Assembly (NCBI GenBank): GCA_020851035.1
Contig: JADZDM010000021.1
Span: 434,001 to 498,000 of the forward strand
DNA from: Gemmatimonadaceae bacterium
Lineage (GTDB): Bacteria; Gemmatimonadota; Gemmatimonadetes; Gemmatimonadales; Gemmatimonadaceae
Reading direction: 5' to 3'
DNA: 64,000 nt
How positions within the stretch are numbered: the first letter of the stretch is position 1; every line of letters begins with the position of its first letter. Of this stretch, positions 45,258-54,112 are shown one piece after another. A program made the translations under genes and the position numbers. Under the pieces are notes generated by a model. It saw only the letters and a program-made list of their open reading frames with translations, searched no databases and was not told the origin of the DNA.

Positions 45258-46253
45258 CTAGGCGGTGGGAGACCCCACGCGCACCAGCTTGTTCGAGGTG
45301 AGGTACCTGTAACTCTGGTCGAGCGCGGAGAACACGTCGCCGCTGACCTTGTCCATCTCGACCACCATCCACTTCGTGTTGCCTGCGGCCGCCTTCACGA
45401 TCGCGGGAAAGTCCTGCGTGCCGCTGCCCACCGGCGACATCGGGTCGGGATTGTCGGCGGCGAGGTTGTCATGATAGACCGCCGGACCGTCCTTGATGTG
45501 CAGGAACTGCGCGCGCGCGCCAAGCTTGGCCACGACCGCAGCGGGCACGTGGCCGGCCACCTTCACCCAGTAGGTGTCCACCTCGAAGAACACATCCGGT
45601 GAGAGCTCCTCGAGCAGCACCTCGTACGGGTGCCGTCCGCCGACCGTGTTGCGGTACTCCCACCAGTGGTTGTGCACGCCGAACGTGAGGCCGTTGTCCT
45701 TCGCGATCACGCTCGACTCGTTGTAGATCCGTGCGAGTTCCTTCGTCCCCTCGAGCGTGGAGTAGCGCCTGTCCTCGGGCCAGCCGTGCCAGATCATGTG
45801 CGTGCTGCCATAGGCCTTCGCGGTGTCGAGCATGGCCTGCCGGTTGGCGCCCTGCGGGATCTCGATGTGCGACGCGACGGCGGTGAGGCCGGCGTCCCGC
45901 AGCGCCTGCGCGGCCTGCGTGAGCGTCACGCCCTCGGGCCAGAACGCGGTCTCCACGTGGTCGAAGCCGATCGACTTGACACGTCGCAGCGTGCCGGCAA
46001 GGTCTGCCTTGATGGCGTCGCGCACCGTGTAGAGCTGCAGTGCGATGCCGGCGGCTGGCACGGCGGCGGTGGCTCCGGGACGCGGTGGCTCCGGGTCAGC
46101 AGCACTGTCCGCACCACGTGCCGGCGCGGGCTTCGCGCACGACACCAGCGGCAGCGCACCCGCGCCGAGCAGCCCGAGCGCGGCAGCCTGGATGAATTCG
46201 CGGCGCGGCAGCGTTGCAGAGGATTCGTCACGAGCGGGACGCTGGATCGTCAT
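45258..46253 (-). CDS. Exported sugar phosphate isomerase/epimerase-like TIM barrel (lipoprotein)
   Basis: 331 residues from MTIQRPARDESSATLPRREF; an in-frame start at 46295 is less likely. The signal has a Tat motif (PRREFIQAAALGLLG) and then a lipobox-like LVSC. Barrel motifs: IALQLYTVRDAIKADL, DHVETAFWPEG, FGVHNHWWEY, FFEVDTYWVKVAG, FLHIKDGP and WMVVEMD, with Glu/Asp/His positions fitting a divalent metal site. It lies upstream of the ThuA-dehydrogenase gene and is probably co-transcribed. An isomerase or dehydratase acting on the oxidised sugar fits this setting. Confidence 0.87.
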   Translation of the reverse strand: MTIQRPARDESSATLPRREFIQAAALGLLGAGALPLVSCAKPAPARGADSAADPEPPRPGATAAVPAAGIALQLYTVRDAIKADLAGTLRRVKSIGFDHVETAFWPEGVTLTQAAQALRDAGLTAVASHIEIPQGANRQAMLDTAKAYGSTHMIWHGWPEDRRYSTLEGTKELARIYNESSVIAKDNGLTFGVHNHWWEYRNTVGGRHPYEVLLEELSPDVFFEVDTYWVKVAGHVPAAVVAKLGARAQFLHIKDGPAVYHDNLAADNPDPMSPVGSGTQDFPAIVKAAAGNTKWMVVEMDKVSGDVFSALDQSYRYLTSNKLVRVGSPTA

Positions 46254-46316
46254 CAGTCCATCCGGGCGCAGTGGGGGGAACGACTGACCTGCCACGCCCT
46301 GCGATGTAATCGATGG

Positions 46317-46922
46317 TCAGGGCACAGGCGAGCCAGCCCCCGTCCCCTGCCCGAACCACCCCGCGGCCTCGGCCTCGGCCAGCCGGCCCTCGATGTAGGC
46401 CCACATCGACGGGCACCCGGCGATGATCGACGGCGCCACCCGCGCACGCACCCGATCGACGGTGATCCCGTTCTCCCGCCAGCTCTGGCCGTTGTTGGCG
46501 AGGTTCAGCAGCACCGGCATCACGCGGTCGGCGGCATTGGCGAAGCGTGCCTCGGCGGTCTCCCCCGCCTCGAACTCCTCCCACAGCGCGAGGAATCGCG
46601 CCCCCTGCCCCGCTGGCAGCAGGCCGAAGATCCGTTCCACCGCCACCCGCTCGGCCGCCTTCCGCTCGGCCAGCCCGCTCTCGGCGTAGAAGATCGTGTC
46701 CCCGGTGTCGATCTCGCCGATGTCATGCACCAGCAGCATCGCGATCACGTGGTCCACCTGCACCGGCTCGGCCGCATGCGGCGCCAGCGTCGCGGCGAGC
46801 ATCGCGATCTGCCAGCTGTGCTCAGCCGAGTTCTCCTGGCGATCCAGTCCCAGCGGCCGCGTCCTTCGCGTCACGCCCTTGAGCTTGTCCAGCTCCAGGA
46901 TGAAGTCCACGATCTTCTGCAT
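46317..46922 (-). CDS. HD-domain hydrolase (YfbR/HDDC2-like nucleotidase)
   Basis: 201 residues. The metal-binding HD set is visible: His35 in NSAEHSWQIA, His66-Asp67 in LLVHDIGEIDTGD, and Asp in NAADRVMPVLLNL. The start MQKIVDFILELDKLKGVTRR matches family members that dephosphorylate deoxynucleoside 5'-monophosphates in the cytoplasm. Nothing in the context changes this reading. Element C6 sits upstream of its start codon, so the promoter must lie within or across that repeat. Confidence 0.88.
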   Translation of the reverse strand: MQKIVDFILELDKLKGVTRRTRPLGLDRQENSAEHSWQIAMLAATLAPHAAEPVQVDHVIAMLLVHDIGEIDTGDTIFYAESGLAERKAAERVAVERIFGLLPAGQGARFLALWEEFEAGETAEARFANAADRVMPVLLNLANNGQSWRENGITVDRVRARVAPSIIAGCPSMWAYIEGRLAEAEAAGWFGQGTGAGSPVP

Positions 46923-46950
46923 CGCAGGATACTACCCTTGCCGACATCGC

Positions 46951-47085
46951 TGGAACAGCGTCAACGCACAGCGGCAAACTGCGCAAATGACGCAAGGAGG
47001 TCGGTGCGAGTGGAGCCTGCCACACACACACGAACCTCTTCGCGTCCTCTCCGCCCTGTGCGACTTCGCGTCACAGCCGTTCGCC
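46951..47085. repeat. Short degenerate CGCAAAG-type element C6 without central hairpin
   Basis: The left arm TGGAACAGCGTCAACGCACAG and the right arm (inverse of GAACGGCTGTGACGCGAAG) face each other over about 135 bp. The tandem units are weak and the GGGAACTGC hairpin is missing. It is probably an old, deleted copy. It lies between two minus-strand genes, upstream of the HD hydrolase. Confidence 0.55.
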
Positions 47086-47099
47086 GCGCCAGGACCAGG

Positions 47100-47681
47100 T
47101 CAGCGGGCGACGACGTTCAGGACCAGCGTGCACGTCTCGTAGACCGGAATTGTGCTGAGGTCGGGCTGGAAGGTCACGCCGTCGAGCTGCTGGTTGATCC
47201 ACTCGAAGCGGATCGGCGTGGTGCCGACGGGGAGCGTGCCGGCGGACTCGGTCTGCGTGTAGCTCGGCGCGGCGTAGGGATAGCCGGCCGCGTGGCCGTA
47301 GAGCAGCGCGCCGCTGGCGTCGTTCCTCATCGTGAACGTCGTGTACCCGCCGATGGATGTGCCGCGCAGCGTGCCCGGCGCGATTGCGGGGCCGGTGGGG
47401 ACGGGGGACGCGCTCGCGGTCGTCACCAGTTCGGCGCGCTTCTGGAAGCCCTTCCGCACCGTGATGGCGTACCGCGAACCCTTGTCGCAGGTGGCAATGC
47501 CACTCACAGCCTGGATCTGTCCGACGGACGCACCGCCCCCGCCACTGCCGGACCCGCCCTTCAGCAGGGGGGCGGCGTCGGCAGCCGGCGCGGTGGCATC
47601 GGCACAGGCCACGAGCGTGAACGAGATGAGCGTGAACGAGATGAGCGTGGCCGCGAGGCCGGACGTCGTGCGGACGGACAT
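47100..47681 (-). CDS. Small secreted lipoprotein of unknown function
   Basis: 193 residues from MSVRTTSGLAATLISFTLISFTLVAC, a lipobox signal. The hydrophobic core contains a perfect 15-bp tandem duplication (ISFTL twice). A Gly/Ser linker (GGSGSGGGGAS) leads to a beta-rich domain with two cysteines far apart (GIATCDKG near the start, VYETCTLVLNV near the end) that could form a disulfide. No family recognised. It resembles many one-off surface lipoproteins of this type of organism. Upstream lies a 9-bp stem-loop. Confidence 0.72.
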   Translation of the reverse strand: MSVRTTSGLAATLISFTLISFTLVACADATAPAADAAPLLKGGSGSGGGGASVGQIQAVSGIATCDKGSRYAITVRKGFQKRAELVTTASASPVPTGPAIAPGTLRGTSIGGYTTFTMRNDASGALLYGHAAGYPYAAPSYTQTESAGTLPVGTTPIRFEWINQQLDGVTFQPDLSTIPVYETCTLVLNVVAR

Positions 47682-47914
47682 GGGGGTTCTCCTGGCGCGG
47701 TGGATTGGCGGGGATCGGGCCCCGGTGCACGCCTCCTTCGCACCACGTGTTCCACCGTCATGACGAATGCGAAGTCCCTGTGGGGCAGGGACTTGCACAT
47801 GCCGGGCGGGAATAGTCCGGTCGACGGCTGGCACGAATCAATACACGACCGCATCGTCCTGATTCACGCGACTGCCCCCTGCGCCACCGGGCTCCCTTCC
47901 GCCACGCCTGATTC
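47682..47914. promoter_or_regulatory. Divergent intergenic region with stem-loop 47772-47794
   Basis: AAGTCCCTG (47772-47780), loop TGGGG, CAGGGACTT (47786-47794). It separates the minus-strand lipoprotein and the plus-strand amidohydrolase. It could be an operator or a leader hairpin for the lipoprotein. No convincing -10/-35 pair was seen. Confidence 0.4.
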
Positions 47915-49345
47915 ATGCGACGTCCCGCGCGTCATCTCGAACGTCCCGTCCTGGCCGGGCTTGCCGCGCTCGCCCTCGGTGCCAGCGCGGCCACCGGCGC
48001 CGGTGCACAGCCGCGGCCCCCCGACCTGCTCGTCTCCAACGTGAGCCTGGTGGACGTGGTCACGGGGCGGGTGCGTGCCGGCCAGTCGATCGCCACCCGC
48101 GGTGACACGATCCTGCGCATCGGCCCGGCGCGCAGCATGCGCGGGCTGCGTGCCGCGCGCAGGATCGACGGCACGGGGAAGTTCGTGATCCCGGCGCTCT
48201 GGGACATGCACGTGCACTTCGGTGGCGGGCCTTCGCTGGTGGCGGAGAACCGCGCCCTGCTGCCGCTCTACACGGCACACGGGATCGTGGCGGTGCGCGA
48301 TGCCGCGGGCGACCTGTCCGCGCAGGTGCTCGCGTGGCGCGACTCGATCGCGGCCGGCACGCTCGCGGGCCCGAGACTCTTCACCTCCGGACCGAAGATC
48401 GAGGGCATCAACTCGGTGTGGCCCGGTGACATCGAGATCGACACCCGCGCCGGCGTGGACAGCGCGCTGGACCGCCTGCAGGCCATGCGGGTGGATTTCG
48501 TGAAGCTCACCGACAACACACTCCAGCCCGCGCTGTTCCGCTACGCACTCGGTGCGATCCGCACCCGCGGCCTTCGCAGCAGCGCGCACATCCCCGCCAC
48601 CGTGTCCGTGCGCGAGGCCGTCACGCTCGGCCTCGGCTCCATCGAGCACCTGGCGTATGCCGTGCGCGCCGGCGCCGAGCGTGAGGGGCGCCCCACGCCG
48701 GCCGACGTGATCGCCGCGTTCGACTCCGCCACGGCGATGGGCACGTACCGCCTGATGGCCGAGCGCGGCACCGCCATCACGCCGACGCTCAACATCAGCC
48801 GGACGCTGGCGTTCCTGGACATGGACACCCACGCGAACGATCCCTACCTGCGGTACATCGGGCCGGGGCTGCAGGCCACCTATCAGGGCCGTGTCACGCG
48901 CGCGGCACAGGCTGACGCAGCGGCCATCGAGCGGCGCCACCGCAGCTACGCGTTCACCAGTGCCCGCCTGCCGATGCTGCAGCGTGCCGGCGTGCTGATC
49001 CTCGCCGGCACCGACGCCGGGTTCCTCAACTCGTTCGACTACCCCGGCATTGGCCTGCACGACGAGCTGCAGTTGATGGTGGAGAGCGGCCTCACCCCGC
49101 TGCAGGCGCTGCGCGCCGCGACGATCAACGGAGCGACCTTCCTCGGCAGCACAGCACGCCATGGCACGATCGCGACCGGCAAGGCGGCCGACCTCCTCCT
49201 CCTCGACCGCAATCCGCTCACCGACATCACCGCCACGCGCGCCATCCACGCGCTGGTGCAGCGCGGCACCTACCTCGATCGCGCGGCGCTGGACGCACTC
49301 CTCGCTGCGACCGCTGCGGCCGTCGCGGCGATGCCCAGGCCCTGA
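47915..49345 (+). CDS. Exported metal-dependent amidohydrolase
   Basis: 476 residues. Signal peptide MRRPARHLERPVLAGLAALALGASAATGAGAQ. The amidohydrolase barrel shows LVSNVSLVDVVTGRV, the HxH metal pair in IPALWDMHVHFGG, a likely bridging Lys in RVDFVKLTD, His in RSSAHIPATV and IEHLAYAV, and the catalytic Asp in LILAGTDAGF. It ends with IATGKAADLLLLDRNPL. These exported members often hydrolyse dipeptides (Xaa-Pro type) or cyclic amides. It stands alone, convergent with the Gfo/Idh/MocA operon. Confidence 0.87.
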   Translation: MRRPARHLERPVLAGLAALALGASAATGAGAQPRPPDLLVSNVSLVDVVTGRVRAGQSIATRGDTILRIGPARSMRGLRAARRIDGTGKFVIPALWDMHVHFGGGPSLVAENRALLPLYTAHGIVAVRDAAGDLSAQVLAWRDSIAAGTLAGPRLFTSGPKIEGINSVWPGDIEIDTRAGVDSALDRLQAMRVDFVKLTDNTLQPALFRYALGAIRTRGLRSSAHIPATVSVREAVTLGLGSIEHLAYAVRAGAEREGRPTPADVIAAFDSATAMGTYRLMAERGTAITPTLNISRTLAFLDMDTHANDPYLRYIGPGLQATYQGRVTRAAQADAAAIERRHRSYAFTSARLPMLQRAGVLILAGTDAGFLNSFDYPGIGLHDELQLMVESGLTPLQALRAATINGATFLGSTARHGTIATGKAADLLLLDRNPLTDITATRAIHALVQRGTYLDRAALDALLAATAAAVAAMPRP

Positions 49346-49393
49346 CGGGGCAACCGCTTCGACACAGCTGCCTTGCGTCGAGGCTGTGGCTCC

Positions 49394-50581
49394 CTAGAGC
49401 GGAGGCACACTCACCCAGCTGCCACCCGCAGCAGCAGACGCGACGACGGATTCGACGAAGACGACCCCCTGCACCCCATCGACGACCGTGGGGAACTGCA
49501 CCGCCGGGTCGGGCGGCGCGCCGGTGCGACGTGCGCGGATGGCGGCGGCGATCTCGGTGTAGGTGGTTGCAAACGCCTCGAGGTAGCCCTCGGGATGCCC
49601 GCTCGGAATGCGCGTCACCCGTGCCGCCGCCGCGCCGGCTGCCCCGGTGCCACGGGAGATCACCTGGGTCGCCTGGCCGAACGGCGACCAGTGCAGCTGG
49701 TTCGGGTGCTCCTGCCGCCACTCCAGGCCGCCCTTCGAGCCGTAGACGCGCAGGCGGAGGTTGTTCTCGTTGCCCGGCGCCACCTGGCTCGCCCAGAGCG
49801 CACCGCGGGCGCCGCCATCGAAGCGCAGCAGCACCTGTGCGTTGTCGTCCAGCCGGCGGCCCTCCACGAAGGCACTCAGCTCGGCCAGCAGCTCGCGCAC
49901 CGTGAGGCCCGTCACGAAATGCGCGAGCTGGTAGGCGTGCGTCCCGATGTCGCCGATGCAGCCGCCCGCGCCCGCGCGCGACGGGTCGGTGCGCCAGTCG
50001 GCCTGCTTCTGCCCCGACGTCTCGACCGACTCCGTGAGCCAGTCCTGCGGATACTCCACCTGCACCACGCGGAGGTCACCCAGCAGCCCCTCGTGCACCA
50101 TCTGCCGCGCCTGCCGCACCATGGGGTAGCCGGTGTAGTTGTACGTCACGGCGAACAGCAGGCCAGCCTGCGTCGCCAGCGCGTGCAGCCGCCGTGCATC
50201 ACCCGACGTCGTGGCCAGCGGCTTGTCGCAGATGACGTGGATGCCCGCCGCCAGGAAAGCCTCGGCCACCGGCGCGTGCATGTGGTTCGGCGTCACGATC
50301 GACACCGCCTCGATGCCATCGACGCGGGCCGACTCGGCCTGCGCCATGGCGGCGTAGTCGCTGTAGATGCGATCGTCGGCCAGGCCGAGGGCACGACCCG
50401 ACCGCTGCGCCTTGTCGGGCGTGGAGGCCAGCGCGCCCGCCACCAGCTCGAACTGGCCGTCCAGCCGCGCCGCGAAGCGGTGCACGCCGCCGATGAACGC
50501 ACCCTCGCCACCACCCACCATGCCCAGCCGGATGCGCCGCGCCTCCGCTGGAGTCGCGCCGTCCTTCGCCTCGATTGCCAC
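49394..50581 (-). CDS. Gfo/Idh/MocA-family oxidoreductase
   Basis: 395 residues from GTG 50581, which has a GAGGGCGGG ribosome-binding region; a GTG at 50632 is also open but lacks one. The N-terminal Rossmann domain reads IRLGMVGGGEGAFIGGVH, and the catalytic Lys is in VICDKPLATT. The C-terminal beta-sheet domain includes GGCIGDIGTHAYQLAHFVTG. The enzyme oxidises or reduces sugars or cyclitols with NAD(P). It is the last gene of the operon xylulokinase, TIM-barrel isomerase, oxidoreductase. There is no export signal, so it acts in the cytoplasm. Confidence 0.92.
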   Translation of the reverse strand: MAIEAKDGATPAEARRIRLGMVGGGEGAFIGGVHRFAARLDGQFELVAGALASTPDKAQRSGRALGLADDRIYSDYAAMAQAESARVDGIEAVSIVTPNHMHAPVAEAFLAAGIHVICDKPLATTSGDARRLHALATQAGLLFAVTYNYTGYPMVRQARQMVHEGLLGDLRVVQVEYPQDWLTESVETSGQKQADWRTDPSRAGAGGCIGDIGTHAYQLAHFVTGLTVRELLAELSAFVEGRRLDDNAQVLLRFDGGARGALWASQVAPGNENNLRLRVYGSKGGLEWRQEHPNQLHWSPFGQATQVISRGTGAAGAAAARVTRIPSGHPEGYLEAFATTYTEIAAAIRARRTGAPPDPAVQFPTVVDGVQGVVFVESVVASAAAGGSWVSVPPL

Positions 50582-50638
50582 GCCCGCCCTCGCTTGTGAT
50601 TCGTGAAGTCTCGCGGATGCCGCCGGCGCCACGCCGGC

Positions 50639-51694
50639 TCAGAGGCCGAGCATGCGCCGGATCTGCTTCCTGTCGGTCGCCGAGCCGGCGAAGTCGTCGA
50701 AGGCCTTCTCCGTCACGCGGATGATCTGGCTCGCGATGAACGGTGCCCCCTCGGCCGCGCCCTGTTCCGGGTGCTTCAGGCAGCACTCCCATTCCAGCAC
50801 CGCCCAGCTGTCGTAGCCGTACTGTGCCAGCCTGGAAAAGACCGCCTTGAAGTCCACCTGCCCGTCACCGAGTGACCGGAACCGGCCGGCGCGCTGCAGC
50901 CAGGGCTGGAACCCGCCGTACACACCCTGCCGTCCGCTGGGCCGGAACTCGGCGTCCTTCACGTGGAAGGCCTTGATCCGTTCGTGGTAGATGTCGATGA
51001 ACGCGAGGTAGTCGAGCTGCTGCAGCACGAAGTGCGACGGATCGTAGTTGATGTGGCAGCGACGATGGTGCCCCACGCGCTCCAGGAACATCTCGAACGT
51101 CACGCCGTCGTGCAGGTCCTCGCCCGGGTGCAGCTCGAAGGCCACGTTGCATCCCGCCTCGTCATAGGCATCGAGGATCGGGCGCCAGCGCTTCGCGAGC
51201 TCGTCGAACGCCGCCTCCACCAACCCGTCGGGCCGCTGCGGCCAGGGATACAGGTACGGCCACGCCAGGGCGCCGGGAAAGCTCACGCTGGTGCCGAGCC
51301 CCAGATGGCGTGAGGCCTTCGCCGCCCAGAGCATCTGCTGCACCGCCCACTTCTGGCGTGCCTTCGGGTTCTTCTTCGCGCTGGCCGGCGCGAAGGCATC
51401 GAACGCCTCGTCGTACGCCGGGTGCACGGCCACCAGCTGGCCCTGCAGGTGGGTGGCGAGCTCGGTGATCTCGACGCCGTTTCGCCGCGCGATCCCGGCC
51501 AGCTCGTCGCAGTAGGTCTTCGACGACGCCGCCTTCTTCAGGTCGACGAATCGCGCGTCCCAGGTGGGAAGCTGCACCCCCGTGTACCCCAGCCCCGCCG
51601 CCCACTGCGTGATGGCATCCCAGGAGTTGAACGGTGCCGCGTCGCCGGCGAACTGGGCGAGGAAGATGGCGGGACCCTTGACGGTGGCAGGCAT
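50639..51694 (-). CDS. Cytoplasmic sugar phosphate isomerase/epimerase-like TIM barrel
   Basis: 351 residues from MPATVKGPAIFLAQFAGD; the longer upstream frame is arginine-rich and non-coding. Barrel motifs: GYTGVQLPTWDARF, GVEITELATHLQGQL, NVAFELHPGEDLHDG, CHINYDPSHF, KAFHVKDAEFRP and WAVLEWECC. The Glu, Asp, His and Glu of these segments form the expected metal site. No signal peptide, unlike the relatives at 16031 and 45258. It lies 49 bp after the xylulokinase gene and 57 bp before the dehydrogenase. The partners suggest isomerisation of a ketose or keto-sugar that feeds the pentose route. Confidence 0.9.
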   Translation of the reverse strand: MPATVKGPAIFLAQFAGDAAPFNSWDAITQWAAGLGYTGVQLPTWDARFVDLKKAASSKTYCDELAGIARRNGVEITELATHLQGQLVAVHPAYDEAFDAFAPASAKKNPKARQKWAVQQMLWAAKASRHLGLGTSVSFPGALAWPYLYPWPQRPDGLVEAAFDELAKRWRPILDAYDEAGCNVAFELHPGEDLHDGVTFEMFLERVGHHRRCHINYDPSHFVLQQLDYLAFIDIYHERIKAFHVKDAEFRPSGRQGVYGGFQPWLQRAGRFRSLGDGQVDFKAVFSRLAQYGYDSWAVLEWECCLKHPEQGAAEGAPFIASQIIRVTEKAFDDFAGSATDRKQIRRMLGL

Positions 51695-51743
51695 GGTGAT
51701 GGTCGGTGGAAGGAGGGGCGCTGCAGCGCACCGCAATCTGCGG

Positions 51744-53228
51744 TCAGGGCAGGTGGCGCTGGTAGTCGTGCGCATGCCGGTAGAGTGCGGCCCACGCGGC
51801 ATGGCGCGCATCGTGGTGCGCGACGGCGTCCGGGCGCGGCAGGTAGGTGGCAGTCCGCGCCGGCCGCGTGGCAACCTGCGCCACGGCCGACGCGCCCCCG
51901 CCCAGCAACGCCATCGCCGCCAGCCGTGCCGCGCCAACGGCGCAGCCGATCTCGCTTTGCGTCACCGCGTGCAGCGGGATGCCCAGCACGTCGGCCATCA
52001 CCTGGCACCAGCGGGGTGACCGGGCCCCACCGCCCAGCAGGTCGGCCTCGGTGAGGTGCGTGCCGGCCGCGGCCAGTGCGTCGCGCGCATCCCGCATCGC
52101 ATGGGCCACCCCCTCGAGCACCGCCAGCGTCATGTCGGCCCGGTCGTGTGCGGCGTCGAGCGCCGCGAACCCGCCGCGCACCCGCGCATCGTCGTGCGGC
52201 GTGCGTTCCCCGCTCAGGTACGGGATGAACGCGGCCGTCGTCCGCTCGCGGCCCTCCAGCTCGGCCAGCAGTTCCTCCTCGGTGCGACCCGTGATCCCCG
52301 CCCACCAGCCCAGGCAGGATGCCGCGCTGAGCAGCACGCCCATCTGGTGCCAGGTGCCCGGCACCGCGTGGCAGAAGGCGTGCACGGCACCATCGGTGTT
52401 CGGTGCGAATCCGTCGGTGGTGCACCAGAGCACGCCGGACGTGCCAAGTGAGACGAAGGCGTCACCCGCCTGCACGGCGCCCACGGCCACCGCGCCAGCC
52501 GCGTTGTCGCCGGCGCCACCGGCGATCAGCGGTGGCACGATCATCCCCCATCGCGCCGCCAGCGCCGCACGCAACCGACCCGCCGGCTCCGTCCCCTCGA
52601 CCAGCCGCGGCATCTGCGACTCCGTCAGGCTCGTCGCGGCCAGCGCGTCAGCGCTCCAGCGGCGCTGCCCCACATCGAGCCAGAGCGTGCCGGAGGCATC
52701 GGACATCTCCTCGATCGCCTCGCCGCAGAGCTGCAGCCGCACGTACGCCTTGGGCAGCAGCACGGTGGCGATGCGCGCGAACAGCGCCGGCTCATGCTCG
52801 CGCACCCAGAGCAGCTTCGGCGCGGTGAAGCCGGGCATCGCGAGGTTCCCCGTCACGGCGCGAGACTGCGGCCACGCCGCCTCGAAGGCGGCACAGGCGT
52901 CGCTGCTGCGTCCGTCGTTCCAGAGGATGCAGGGACGCAGCACCGCACCGGCGCCATCCAGCAGGGTGGCGCCGTGCATCTGCCCCGACAACCCGATCGC
53001 GCCACAGGCGGCGGTGGCGGCGGGATGCAGCGCGCGCAGCGCGTCCACACACTCCAGCGTGGCCTGCCACCACTCGGCGGGATCCTGTTCGCTCCAGCCA
53101 GGCTGCGGGCGCTGCACCGTGAGCGGCGCGCTGGCGCTGCCCAGCACGACATCGCCGGCAGCGGTGGCATGCTCCACGAGCGCCACCTTGACCCCGGATG
53201 TGCCGATGTCGATGCCGAGGGTGATCAT
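51744..53228 (-). CDS. xylB: Xylulokinase
   Basis: 494 residues from MITLGIDIGTSGVKVALVEH, the phosphate-1 motif of FGGY kinases. GQMHG at 82-86 is the xylulokinase hallmark, and the catalytic base is Asp241 in IAGGAGDNAAGA. The second domain has FVSLGTSGVLWCTTDGF and LLGGGARSPRWCQVMADVLG. It phosphorylates D-xylulose to xylulose 5-phosphate for the pentose phosphate pathway. It opens an operon with a TIM-barrel isomerase and a Gfo/Idh/MocA enzyme. A classical XylA xylose isomerase is not in the window; the linked barrel could supply the ketose. Confidence 0.93.
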   Translation of the reverse strand: MITLGIDIGTSGVKVALVEHATAAGDVVLGSASAPLTVQRPQPGWSEQDPAEWWQATLECVDALRALHPAATAACGAIGLSGQMHGATLLDGAGAVLRPCILWNDGRSSDACAAFEAAWPQSRAVTGNLAMPGFTAPKLLWVREHEPALFARIATVLLPKAYVRLQLCGEAIEEMSDASGTLWLDVGQRRWSADALAATSLTESQMPRLVEGTEPAGRLRAALAARWGMIVPPLIAGGAGDNAAGAVAVGAVQAGDAFVSLGTSGVLWCTTDGFAPNTDGAVHAFCHAVPGTWHQMGVLLSAASCLGWWAGITGRTEEELLAELEGRERTTAAFIPYLSGERTPHDDARVRGGFAALDAAHDRADMTLAVLEGVAHAMRDARDALAAAGTHLTEADLLGGGARSPRWCQVMADVLGIPLHAVTQSEIGCAVGAARLAAMALLGGGASAVAQVATRPARTATYLPRPDAVAHHDARHAAWAALYRHAHDYQRHLP

Positions 53229-53315
53229 ACCGGGTGCGGTGCGGGCGGGAGGGGCGACGGGCGGAAGGTTAACCACCCGCCGCGCCACCCCGAAGCGCCA
53301 CGCCGCCCGCGAGCG

Positions 53316-53753
53316 TCAGTCGTCGAACTTCGTGATCGTGAGCGCGCCCGAGGTCGCGTCGAGCCAGCGGATCATCGTCGGGCGGAGGCGGAACATCTCG
53401 TAGTCCTCCGCATCCTCCACGTAGTAGCGGCTGGGGTTCTTCGACTTGAAGTACGCGAACCACTCGCGCCGCTCCTCCGCCTCGAGCAGTTCCGCGGTGC
53501 CGCGGATGTCCACCGCCATCAGCGGGTCGAGCACCTCCTCGATGACCGACAGCGACATGTTCCGGTTCGCCATGATCTGCTCGAACTTCCGGAACGCGCG
53601 GCGGGTGCCGAAGTACACGTTGAACGCATCGTCCACGGCGTACAGCATCAGCGAGGTGTGCGGGTGCCCGTCATCGTCGACGGTGGCGAACACCGCCTTG
53701 CGGTGACCGTTCAGGAACTGGGCGACTTCGTCCTTCAGCGCGGCAGGCTCCAT
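53316..53753 (-). CDS. Pyridoxamine 5'-phosphate oxidase-family flavin-binding protein
   Basis: 145 residues from ATG 53753, chosen over 53771 because GAGGAG lies six bases before it. The split-barrel fold is seen in RKAVFATVDDDGHPHTSLMLYAVDD, FNVYFGTRRAFRKFEQIMANRNMSL and MAVDIRGTAELLEAEERREW. Such proteins bind FMN, F420 or heme as dimers and have varied redox roles. The substrate is unknown. It lies 87 bp upstream of the xylulokinase gene on the same strand and may or may not be in that operon. Confidence 0.85.
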   Translation of the reverse strand: MEPAALKDEVAQFLNGHRKAVFATVDDDGHPHTSLMLYAVDDAFNVYFGTRRAFRKFEQIMANRNMSLSVIEEVLDPLMAVDIRGTAELLEAEERREWFAYFKSKNPSRYYVEDAEDYEMFRLRPTMIRWLDATSGALTITKFDD

Positions 53754-54112
53754 CGTGCTCCTCGGGGGCATGGGGTGACGCGCGGGAGTGAACTCGCGGC
53801 GTGGTCCACGGCAGGCGTGGCGGGAGCCAATGCATATCGCGCCCGGTCGGCATGTCAGTCAGGTGACACCTGACGAGTGTGACGCGGCGCGACATGGGCG
53901 TGCGCGCCCCGGCGCGCCCGCAGCACGGGGATCCGTCGGCACCGCATGGCGGATCCCGGACCACGGCACCGTCATGACACGCACACGCGCGCGGATCATG
54001 ATGGCGCTGCGTCCCCCACAGGCGGAAAACAGCACGGGGCCCCTGTCGGAGCCCCGTGCCGCATTACCTCAGTCAATCACGTTCATCCATCCGTGCACCC
54101 ATCGGGCCACAC
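53754..54112. other. Gene-free stretch upstream of the flavin-binding protein
   Basis: I see no coding frame with a ribosome binding site. The right part holds the terminator of the PEP-CTERM gene (54027-54059). The left part is the upstream region of the minus-strand flavin-binding protein gene; no clear -35/-10 pair was found. Confidence 0.5.
54027..54059 (-). terminator. Rho-independent terminator of the PEP-CTERM gene
   Basis: On the minus strand the 9-bp stem GCACGGGGC/GCCCCGTGC (54059-54051 with 54040-54032, ten-base loop) is followed by TGTTTT. It lies 54 bp after the stop codon of the PEP-CTERM gene. Confidence 0.8.

Noticed and set aside
49346-49393. Full CGCAAAG element in the short convergent gap
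   Set aside because: Only a 13-base arm-like remnant and a 6-bp stem are visible, not enough to call an element.
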